Position numbers and translations under genes: made by a program
Shown here: in pieces, positions 9,271-18,664 of the stretch
Numbering within the stretch: position 1 is the stretch's first letter
How the letters are laid out: each line of letters starts with the position of its first letter
The notes under the pieces: generated by a model
Told to the model about the DNA's origin: nothing
The model's database searches: none
The model's input: only the letters and a program-made list of their open reading frames with translations
Source: Cycas panzhihuaensis
Taxonomy: Eukaryota; Cycadophyta
Assembly (NCBI GenBank): GCA_023213395.1
Contig: CM041465.1
Span: 107,329,741-107,393,740, forward strand
DNA: 64,000 bases
Direction of reading: 5' to 3'

Positions 9271-11170
9271 GCTGTCATTGCGGTGGATAACCACGAGAAT
9301 GTGGGTATGGCTATGTTGAGCTATATGGAGATGGCATCTCAGGAGGACAAGAAGACCCTGTGGAGGTGCGGCCTATACAAGGCCTTGAAGACACCTCAAT
9401 ATACATCAGATCAGAGGTTATTGGTCGACATCGTATCCCATTGGGATAGGAGGAGACATGTATTCCACCTACCTCAGGTAGGTGATGTGATGGTTATGCT
9501 GAGAGACATACAGTGGATACTGGGGGTACCAACTACTGGGAGGTCGGTAACACTAGGGACGTTGCCTAGCACCGAGGCAGCACACAGAGAGGTAGCCCTA
9601 TTCTTCATAGGGGTTGACAGGTGGGAGCAGAGGGGAGCTTCCCTCCAGACTGTGCTGATGTCCAGAGTTCCTTGAGTGAGGAAGCTGATTGTATTATACA
9701 TTCTGTTTTAGATTTCCTAGAAGTAGAACTATAGGGAGATATCGAGTGGCTGGTTGGATGCAGTATACTGCTGCGAAGTCGGCGAGAGGATGGATTGGGT
9801 CACCCTGATAACGATGAACCTCATCACACAGCTAGACGCTATCAGGACGATAGGCAGAGGAGGGCTATCGTATAGCACACTACTGCAGTGCTAGTTCTTT
9901 GATTATTTTGCGGTAGTGGCACTAGCGGGGGGACCACACCCCATAGCAGAGTAGGCCCCGATGGTCCATAGGTGGCAGACTCAGCTGGGAGGGACAGAGG
10001 ACCAGGCCCATGTCCGACGATCAGTGGAGGCGACATCGTTGGACCTCCTCACCCTACTAGACTACATAGAGGAGCCATACAGGACGGTGAGGTAGGACAG
10101 TAATGATGAGGCAGGCGGAGCAGGAGTGCTCGTAAATGGTGATGATAACGATGATGATGGAGATGATGGGGCTAGCCCATCATGACCTGCAGGGGAGGCA
10201 GGTCCTTCAGGGATAGCAGGAGGAGCAAAGGGTCTATCCGGGACTACCGGAAGAGAGGCAGGCCCATCAGGAGTGCCAGATAAGAGCAGGGGGCCAGTGA
10301 CTAGGGCTCGTAGGCTACGGATCATGTGGGGATCCAGAGGGATAAGAGCTGAGCTATTCCCTATGAGGAGGGAGGCCCAGGCAGAGGAGGTGCCCAAGGA
10401 TGAGGCACCCACAGCTGGCGGAGAGCTAGGAGGGGAGGATGTTACATGACCAGAGGAGTCGGTGGCCATAACAAGTGAGACCTAACCTTTTCCTAAGTCA
10501 TTTGATATCTAAATGGATATTTGTTTTGATTTGATCATGGTATATGGTGGGATATATACTGACACATGGCATGTTGTATCAGCAGGTGTGGCAGAGGTCC
10601 AGAGACTGGTAGAGGTCATGGTGAGGGAGATATTTCCTCAGGTGTATGCAGAGGGGCAACTGCCCATCTAGGCAGGGGATGCACCCAGAGCGGCAGGCGC
10701 CCACATGGAGGCATTCGCCCTGTTGGTGAGGGCGAGAGACATTTGGGTCGTAGAGTCCCAGGAGCATATGACATTCCGGGGACAGCAGCAATAGGAGCTA
10801 GATGAGGCAAGGCACGAGAGGGACAAGCTATGCAGACGGATCCAAGCCCTAGAGGCACAAGGAGGAGCAGGCAAAGATGCCAAGAGCAGAGTCCAGATAG
10901 CGGTACTAGAGGAGTACCTCAGAGTGACAGAGGAGGAACTTCGAGGAGAGAGGGATCATATCCAGGCTCGATATGATCAGTTGGTGGCCCAGGTGGCGTC
11001 AAGGTTGAGCTGGAGCTGGACATATACCCACACAGCGACGACGACCCCGAAATGACCATGTAACAAGGGGAGCGGGGCAGCAACTCATGGAGGCCGAGGA
11101 GGAGCCTCAGAGGGATGTGGTCCACAGGAGACGGATCACACAGGCTAGGAGATGGTACCCTAGGAGTGGG
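9271..11170 (+). pseudogene. Antisense gene of element B: plant-mobile-domain-like protein
   Basis: This gene runs opposite to gag-pol. Its first recognised exon (9271 to at least 9675) contains RRRHVFHLPQVGDVMVM, LRDIQWILGVPTTGRSVT and a GVDRWEQRG segment. The pattern of a HxFHLP strand followed by LxDIxxILGVPxxGRxVT is typical of the plant mobile domain (PMD, aminotransferase-like) family, whose cellular members include MAIN and MAIL1. After decayed sequence (9676-10060) comes an acidic, Asp/Gly/Ser/Pro-rich linker (10080-10469), a 111-bp intron (10475-10585) and a C-terminal exon (10586 to about 11060) with a helix around IFPQVYAE, a VRARDIWVVESQEHMTF block and a coiled coil rich in Glu/Arg/Leu. 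C carries the same parts in the same order. Stops at 9673 and elsewhere make this copy a pseudogene. Its role in the element is unknown; related antisense frames are known in the Tat lineage (for example maize Grande). Confidence 0.72.
10475..10585 (+). other. Predicted 111-bp intron in the antisense gene (B)
   Basis: It starts GTGAGACCTAACC and ends TGTTGTATCAGCAG. C has an intron of exactly the same length (42474-42364, minus strand) with GTGAGGCCTAACC and TTGGATTGGCAG. The sequence between is T-rich, and coding similarity between B and C resumes right after the acceptor. Confidence 0.65.
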
Positions 11171-11829
11171 GCAGCAGTAGAGTAGGAGATGTATATGTTG
11201 ATTTTGATGGGAAAGCACGAGCCTCCAGGGGGTCATATATAGGCTCATATGATTGTACCCCACCTGCAAGGACACCGGCTTTCTATATGTATGATGTAAC
11301 ATAATATTTTTGGATGTATATATATATATAAGGTAATTGGAACCCCATTTTGGTATGAGATGCTGTATGTATCATGTGGTGGATAGCATATATGTTTGTT
11401 TTGTATGTTATAAATATTATGTTGTAAATGTTTTATTGTATGATGTGCATATTTCCTTCTATATATGGCTATATGTCTAACAGGAGCACACACACCCATC
11501 GCGAGTGGCGATGATAGAGAGGTGTGAAGTTAGAGGATAGAGCAGCATACACATCCACAGAGGAGTATAGTGGGATATGCAAAGGAAACGACATGCAGGA
11601 GAGAAAAGTGACGACACTCCCAAGCATCGTCCTAGTTGGGGAATGCCCAAGTAGGAAGACAAAAAGGTTCCCAAGAGGATACGGGAACACGGGTTCTACG
11701 GGAGGAACCAGAAAGAAGAAGGAGAAGCCACCTTAAATTGCTATTCTACTCGTGGTTGGGAAGAATGGGGACAACCTAAGATGGTAGTTTAGGCTCATTT
11801 TAGAGTAGGGCAAAGGGATCGCTGAAAGA
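11171..11829. other. Convergent 3' region between integrase and antisense gene (B)
   Basis: The 3' ends of integrase (minus strand) and the antisense gene (plus strand) converge here. It holds a short (TA)n near 11319 and an AT-rich block similar to 41460-41640 in C. I see no other gene. Confidence 0.5.
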
Positions 11830-13060
11830 TCATGCATAACATTTCTTAAGGAATCTCCCATTAACAGCTTTCTCGAATTCAAGCCCTTCTAGGGTGGCTA
11901 TCCTGTAGGCACAATTACTGAGGGATTCGATAATGATGAAAGGACCAACCCATCAGGGTTTGAACTTAGTCAAATGGTCATGGAGATACTCGAGTTTGAG
12001 GACGTGGTCCCTAGGGAATAAAGGACGAAAACGAAGGTGTTTATTATAGGTCCTTTGTGAGTGAGTTTTGGATGCTAGGTTAGCCTGATAAGCGGCTAAG
12101 CATCTCTCATCCAAAGCCTCGAGGTCTAGAAGGCAAGACCGACGGATCGACTCTTCATCGATGGGACCTTGAAGGGAGACTCATAAGGAAGGAATCTCCA
12201 CCTCCAGTGGGAGTACCACTTCGGTACCGTAGACCAGGGAGAACAAGGTCATTCCCATGGCAGAATGGATAGAGGTGCGGTAATCCCACAAAGCAGAGGG
12301 CAGCTGAAGGTGCCAATCCTTTTGGGACTGAGCAACAGTTTTCTTGAGAATGCTGACAAGAGTCTTATTGAAAGACTCCACTTGGCCGTTTGCCTGAGGG
12401 TAGTAAGGAGAAGAAGTTTTATAAGAAATTTTAAACTTCTCATAAAGCTCATCCATCTCCTTATTACAGAAAGAGGTTCCATTGTCAGTGATTAGGACGT
12501 CCCAAATCCCAAAACGGTAAATGATGTGTTGGTAAATGAACGTGGCTATCATTTTACCAGGGGTAGTGATCAAGGGGATGGCCTCTGCCCATTTAGTGAA
12601 ATACTTCATGGCAGTCAAGATAAACTTATGCTACGATGACGAAGGTGGGGAGATAGCCTCGATGAGGTCTAGTCCCCACTGAGCAAAAGGCCATGGCGAA
12701 ACAATAGGATGTAGGGCCTCGGAAGGCACATGGGAGATGTTGGCATGTTCCTAACATCGCCGACATCTTAGAGCAAAGGCATGAGCATTCTTGAAGAGGG
12801 ATAGCTAGAAATAGCCCATGCGAAGGATCCTCTAAGCCATGGACTGGCCCGCAAAGTGACCTCCATAAATACAGTGATGGGATTCACGAAGTACTTGGTC
12901 AACTTCGTCAGTAGTGACGCAGCGGAGGAGGATCCCATCGAAGGACCTCTTATATAATACGTCATCCATAAGGAGGTATTGCCTGGCAGAAGTCTGGATG
13001 CAAGATCTAACTTTACTACTGGCATCGGGGCAGTATTACTGCTGCATAAGATACCGCACT
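11830..13060 (-). pseudogene. Element B integrase
   Basis: Read on the minus strand the N-terminal zinc-binding part gives HHCIYGGHFAGQ and later CRRC; a His-His-Cys-Cys pattern is recognisable. The catalytic core has GLDLIEAISPP (first Asp), LITDNGTSFCNKEMDE (second Asp) and YYPQANGQVESFNKTL (Glu), so DDE is retained. The C-terminal part ends in KKCYA and a TGA at 11830-11832; C ends KKFYA and A ends RKFYA. No chromodomain follows, which excludes chromoviruses. The longest clean frame is 12181-12618; several stops interrupt the rest. It would insert the cDNA into the genome. Confidence 0.88.
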
Positions 13061-13530
13061 ATATCACCATACCACTTATTGTCGATGAGTGGATGGGGAG
13101 AGACCCTCTAAATCATCAGGATAGACTCATCAGGGAGAGAGTTGTCAACGGGGGCACCAAAGGAGTTAGGGATAGGGGCATCTGCGAGTTGCTCAGCCAC
13201 TACCATTCCCTTCTTTGATTTCCGGTTAACAATATGGAGGTCAAATTTTTGAAGCAGGACGGCCCACCGACTAGCCCTACCCGTTAAATCCGAATGAGTG
13301 AGCAAATATCACAAGGGATCAGATTAGATGATCACCTTGGTGGTGTTGCCAAGCAAGTAGTGTCTGAACTTCTTAGTCGCATGGACTAAGGAGAGGCACT
13401 CCTTCTTAGCAGGAGAATAGTTAAGCTCAGCAGCCATGAGAGTGTGGCTGATGAAATATATAGCTCTCTCAGTTCCTGAGTCATCCTCTTGAGCTAACAT
13501 AGCACCCAAGGATTTGTCGATCCAATCGAG
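13061..13530 (-). pseudogene. Element B RNase H (RT-linked)
   Basis: It follows RT with ERAIYFISHTLMAAELNY, KKECLSLVHATKKFRHYLL and SDLTGRASRWAVLLQKFDL, the standard RNase H and tether blocks of Ty3/gypsy pol. A frameshift at about 13515 separates it from RT (frame of 13494-13685 against 13324-13509), and one stop splits the domain near 13306. C has the same blocks at 39301-39830. Confidence 0.85.
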
Positions 13531-14560
13531 GTGTATGTGATGAAGGGCTTATCGAATCGAGGAGGCGCCAGTGTAGGAGTAGAAGCAAGGGTTTCCTTGA
13601 GTCCTTCGAAGGCCTTTTGGGTCTTATCAGACCAGGCAAAAGGAGGTCCCTTCTTTAATAGGTTCGTGAGGGGTTTAGCGTTCACAGTAAAGTCTGCTAA
13701 GAAGCGCCTAAGAAAACTAAGCCTTCCTAGAAATAACTTAATCTGTCATTGGGTTCTAAGCAGCAGCATGTCAAGGATTGCCCTGACATTGTCAGGATCA
13801 ATCTGAATTCCTTGTTTAGACACAAGGAACCTAAGGAGTTTACCCGAGGTAACGATAAACACACACTTGAGCATATTTAGATTGATGTAATACTTGCGGC
13901 ATCATGAGAAGATGGCACGCAAGTCAAATGGATGATGGGCCCTGACACAGGAGAGACCCATCATATCATCCATAAAGACCTCTAATGTGTTATCAATAAG
14001 GTCATGGAAAATGAAATGCATGGCTCTTTGGTAGGTAGCACCTGCATTCTTAAGGCTAAAGGGCATTGCCTTCTAGGCAAAGATATATTAAGGTATAGTG
14101 AAGGCTGTCTTGTGGTGGTCTTCAGGAGAAATCTAAATTTGGTTATAGTCGAAGAAGCCATCCATTAGAGACATAACTTCAAATCCAGTCGTGTGATCAA
14201 TAATTTGATCAATAAAGGGGAGTGGGAAGTTATCCTTAGGACAAGCATTATTGATGTTGTGGAAATCGACACATATATAAATTGCCCCATTCTTTTTAGC
14301 AACGGGGATAATATTGGAGACCTATTTAGGGTAATCAATGGAAGTAATAAGCCCAGCGTCTAGAAGCTTCTCGACCTCCATCTTAACATTGAGAGCTTGG
14401 TGAAAGGACGCCGCCGGCGCATGGGGCAGGCACCAGGAATTGTGGTAAGGTTATGAGTGACAAGGGAGGGGTCAATTCCCTTCATGTCAGCATAATCCCA
14501 CGTGAAAATGTCTCGAAACTCCTAAATCAAAAGGGAGTACTCCCTTATCTCATCAGAAGA
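13531..14560 (-). pseudogene. Element B reverse transcriptase
   Basis: The active site reads LEVFMDDMM on the minus strand, with ATGGATGATATG at 13972-13983, so both catalytic Asp codons survive. The palm and fingers resemble C (FRDVFMWDY, NIIPVAKKNG, VDFHNINNAY in C), and the C-terminal part (13494-13685) reads MNAKPLTNLLKKGPPFAWSD. Stops and frameshifts break the frame, for example at 13515. It would copy the element's RNA into cDNA from the tRNA primed at 18644-18663. Confidence 0.87.
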
Positions 14561-14599
14561 ACATTCCAACCTGACCTTAATGACCTTACCGGGGGCCAA

Positions 14600-15399
14600 G
14601 ACTACGTCTTGGGTTGCCCCCATGCACATGGCATTGCCCTCCTCGAAGTGGAGGGGGCAAAGTCAATAGAAGGGGGTGGAATAGGAGATGGGGTCGGATC
14701 GGTGAGTGTGGATCTGATTGCAAGGATCTTCTAGTGACCAAGCCTATGGTGACCAGAAGACAAGTTAGACGTAAAGCCTACTAGGTGCTTGAGTAGGGCT
14801 TCATCATCCTTGAAGTAATCCACCCCATGGATGACCTCACTTTGAGTAGAGGAAGTACTAGAGGGAGTGGAAGCAACAGGACCATGATAGTCATTGGGTT
14901 ACTCAACTTCCTCACGAGACTCTGAAGGAGAGTAAAAAAGAGGCTCCTCGGAAGGAGCGAAAGGTGGTTCTTCGAAGCCATCATATACGGGGGGTAATGA
15001 GGGAGAAGAACTAACGATGGGTAGGTCAACACAAGCAATGACATATGACACGCAGGAGTGGCTAGCCTCACTAATGAAAGAGGTTCTAGGCAGGGATCTA
15101 GAACGAGACGGGTGTGACCTACTGATGCAGAGGAAAGAGATGGGGTGAAGACAATCCTCGTCCTCATCGTGTGACTCGTCATCACTAAACGAAGCAAGGT
15201 ACCCGTAACTCCCAACGCTAATAGGGGCGAACTGCATGAGACTAGGAGAAGAAGATGTGGGATCTTCTTCAGATGGGTTAGGTATGCCAATAGAGCAAGC
15301 TGAAGTGTGTGTAGAAGGACCTTGGTTTCCAAAATTGGTAGAATGAGTTTGTTTAGTGAGTGGGCATTCGTGGGGAATCACTCTCATCCGCCCATCATG
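14600..15399 (-). pseudogene. Element B protease-RT linker
   Basis: A Ser/Pro/Glu-rich linker between protease and RT. The frame 15387-14899 (ACSIGIPNPSEEDP, then ISVGSYGYLASFSDDESHDEDED) matches C at 37616-38089, so it is translated sequence, not a shadow. No enzymatic motif is visible. Linkers of this kind are flexible and evolve fast. Confidence 0.6.
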
Positions 15400-15852
15400 G
15401 ATGAATTTAAGTTGTCCCTAAAGAGTCAAGCACACGACTCCCATTTGGTCGTGCTATGGACGACCTAGAAGGAGGTTGTAGTCAACGTCAACGTCGAGGA
15501 ATACAACATCGGTAAGAACAGTCTTGCCCTCAAGGGTGAGCAGAATCATGACAGATCCCAAAGGGGTCTTCTCGTTACCATCATAACCTTGGCATTTCCA
15601 TGGAACAGGTTCCAAGGTGAAAATACCAAGCTCTTGCATGACACGCAAGGGCATGGCATTCATAGAAGAATCATTGTCAACAATAGTCCTCCGAAGGGTA
15701 CAATCGGGTGTATCGATAGTGATAGTGAATGGGAAGTTCCACTGATGTCCCCTTTCACCGATGGGAGGAAGGTCTTTAGGATCAAACGAAATAATGGGTC
15801 CACAACTTTGGGTAACACCCAAAGCGTGGACAGGCGCATCATTCAATCCTAA
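15400..15852 (-). pseudogene. Element B aspartic protease
   Basis: The frame 15846-15454 begins MNDAPVHALGVTQ and contains RTIVDNDSSMNAMPLRVMQE followed by LLTLEGKTVLTDVVFLDV and VDYNLLLGRP, the retropepsin layout with its C-terminal LLGRP flap-strand block. The catalytic triplet, DNGSS in C (37217), is DNDSS here. The Gly to Asp change is a single G-to-A transition and probably damages the active site. The enzyme would cut the Gag-Pol polyprotein. Confidence 0.87.
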
Positions 15853-18474
15853 AGCTTCCAGGAGGAGGGCCTACTGCTTGGGACAACTCCTCAAAACGTC
15901 CATCAAGGACATTCCTACGGCAACAGTGTGAAGCTCGTCCACGATGGAGAAGGGTTTACCCTTCGCGGTAGGCTGGGTAAGTGCCTTTCAGAAGTCATAA
16001 TGACCTAGGCATATAGGAATAGCCTTGGGGAAGAGAGGTATTTCTGGAGGAAGGTTCTCTAGAAGAGGGTCGGAAGGAGCAGAAGAAGAAGAAGCTCCCA
16101 CTGCTTCCTTGGTAGCTTGAGACCGCGTAAGGGCATAAGAAGGAGTTGTCTCAAGCAACTGGATCACCTTCTTCCCCTTATTCCAGGGTTGTGATGGTGA
16201 TGGGGTATGTCATCTAGGGGAACGAGAGGAAGAGGACGATTCTCGAGTACCCTTCCCTTTGTCATGAGAAGGATGGGAATTAAGCGATCTTCCTCAGTTC
16301 TAATTATTCTTAGTTTGGATATTGCGATCATATTCCCCATGTTTAGGGAACGTATCTTTATGAACTGGTTGGTCCAAATTAGGCCTTGAGGCCCATTTGG
16401 GGGAAGAGTCACGTCGAGGGACATCCTTAGGATGTTAGGCCCTACAACGTGAGTCATCATGAAAGCACTCCCCATGAATGGAGCACCACTTCTTCTCAAG
16501 TGGAGGGTCTGACCTTCTTACTTGAGAGGACTAGGCGTTTCCATTCCTAGGGAGGGGAGCTTAAGTTGTTTGTTGGACTTGTTTGTTGGATGTAGGGGAT
16601 GAAGGAGCTTAAAGCTTGAGCTCCTTCATCGTATGCTCGAATGAACGTATGGCTGATGTGAGAAGGTCTAAAGTCCTCTCAGTCAGATGAGAGGAAGACC
16701 GAGTAGGTTGTGAAGGTTTGGTATCTTTGGTTGAAGGTGGTACCTCACATCGCTGTGAGGGCTTAAGATGTTTCTTGAGACCAGCTTGGATCTCAATAGC
16801 CTCCAATGACAAACACTTGGTAATCACGGAGTCGCATGTGGTCACCCCCATTTTAAGGACTTCCACATACACTTCGGGATGAAGTGCATTGACGAAGAGA
16901 TCTCGCTTCAACTCCTCAGGCAATGTTGCCTTAGTAGAGTGAAGCAAGTCATGGAATCGCCACACAAAGTCACGATTCATTTCATCATGACCTTGTTTGA
17001 GCAAAAGGAGTGACTTCATTTCACTCTTGAATAGACGGGCTACATCAAAATAGTTGATGAACTTGTCTACCAATTGCTGAAATGAATGGATGGAGTGGGT
17101 AGGGAGATGGTAAAACCACTTAAGGGCATCACCCTGCAAGGATCATGGGAACAATTTCATTAGAATATGGTCGTAAGCTTAGTAATCAATGCATGCCATA
17201 GAAAAGCTACACATATGCTCTGCTGGGTCTTGCGACGAAGTTCCGTCGAATCTAGGAACTTCAGGGGGATGAGGCAGTAGATTGGTTCTTAATACCTCAA
17301 TGGATAAAGGTGTTATCCTATAGTCCATGAAGGGGCATGCCCTTACCTGGACCATAGGGTCAACGAATGACATAATAGGTAATGAACAAGGAGTAGATGG
17401 GGGTTCACACCCATCCCTCCTTGAGGAAACGCCCCCTGCCGGGAAGGGACTTGAGGATAAGTGCCTTGGAAGGGAGTCGGGTTCCCTTGCGAAGGCACGA
17501 CAAAAGGAATTATGCTGGATGACGGAAAAGATGGATGTGGAACCAGGTTTTTCCCAAATAGGCCACCTGTGGGTGGGGTGACCCAATATGGGTGTAGCAA
17601 ATCCACTCTATAAGCTGGGAGATGGCTTCCTCTACCCTACCCCCAAGGTTGAGAAGTATACCTTGGGGGAACGTAAAAGGAAGCACCAATGTGTTAGTTT
17701 TGAGGGTGTATGGGAGCGGGTCCCACATGACTGATAGCCGAAAGGTTAGTAAAACTGACAAGCCTATTAGGAAAGGTATGTGCCATATTAGGGGATGGCA
17801 CATTAGTTTGGCTAGGGACGGGTATGCTAACCTTCAACTGGGGGAAAGACATACCACGGGAAGATCCTGAAACACTAGGACCTTGGTGAGAAATAGAAGG
17901 TACAACATGTGCCCCCACTACAGGAATAGGAAAGGAGTGAGACACATGCGTAGGCACAAAGGGATTGGTTGTCACTAGAAGAGCAGATGAGGATGAAGCA
18001 CGCAGGGGAGGAGTAGAAGAAGAAGAGGCTCCTCCACGGAGAGCATCCTCAAACCATCCAGGACGTAGTTGGAAGCATGCTGCGTGGTGACACTCATTGA
18101 GAGCTTCAACTACATCGACATGAGGGGTTCCTATATACTCGTAAGAGGTAGTTGGGACCTCGAATAAAAGTAGATCCTTTGGGACGCTCCTCATAAGAGT
18201 CACCGATTGAGTGGTAAGTCTCGAGAGGAATGGATACTTCTACCACATGGGTAGAAGGATAGATGTTGAACGGGTGGTATTGGTCACTCAGGTAGTAAAG
18301 GGGGTCATCACCCTCTTGGGTGGACCCCATAATAGAGGAAGGGAAATCATGGGTTTCCACAGTTGAGGTGTGGTAGGCCCAATCAGAAGAGTATCCCTCC
18401 ATAGTCAAATCAGAATCTGACAGAGGAAGAGGGCAATACTCGTGGTCTTCTAACAATGGAGGTAGACCGCGCAA
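15853..18474 (-). pseudogene. Element B gag
   Basis: The N-terminus (18474-18106, then 18203-17694 after a frameshift at about 18170) is Pro/Ser-rich and starts near MRGLPPLLEDHEYC. A second shift near 17400 leads into the capsid-like Retrotrans_gag region: FDGTSSQDPAEHMCSFSMAC (about 17200-17260), DALKWFYHLPTHSIHSFQQL and FVWRFHDLLHSTKATLP (17139-16609). The zinc knuckle at 16441-16489 reads CSIHGECFHDDSRC, a CX2HX4HX4C pattern like the CHHC fingers of Tat/Athila Gags. Gag would form the virus-like particle that packages the element's RNA. The tail up to 15853 leads into protease in the same frame. Confidence 0.85.
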
Positions 18475-18643
18475 GCAATGAGAAAAAAGTCACATGCAAG
18501 GTTAGCCAATAATGTTAGGAAAGGAAAGGGCGATAAAGGCACATGCATTGGGGGCTGCTCAATGAAGAGATTGAAGTACGAAAACAACCACAAAAAGGTA
18601 GCAAAACTAATGGAAGAGAGCGAAAACTAGCTCCTTTACTGGT
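18475..18643 (-). other. Element B gag leader
   Basis: Untranslated leader between the PBS and gag. It contains GAGCAGCCCCCAATGCATGT, a block conserved in C (about 34370) and E (about 63895), where CATTGGGCAG could serve as a splice acceptor. Confidence 0.5.
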
Positions 18644-18663
18644 AGTCCCCAGTATAGTCACCA
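18644..18663 (-). other. Element B primer-binding site
   Basis: On the minus strand this is TGGTGACTATACTGGGGACT, one base from the LTR end ...GCATCCA. The same site occurs in C (34271), D (57877), E (63794) and, changed, in A (30442). I cannot name the tRNA. Confidence 0.8.
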
Positions 18664-18664
18664 G

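Noticed and set aside
9676-9711. Possible intron after the PMD-like exon (GTGAGG...TTTTAG)
   Set aside because: Only 36 bp, too short for a plant intron, and C reads through the same place in frame.
10062-10469. 135-codon Ser/Pro-rich minus-strand frame
   Set aside because: Shadow of the acidic Gly/Ser linker of the antisense gene on the plus strand.
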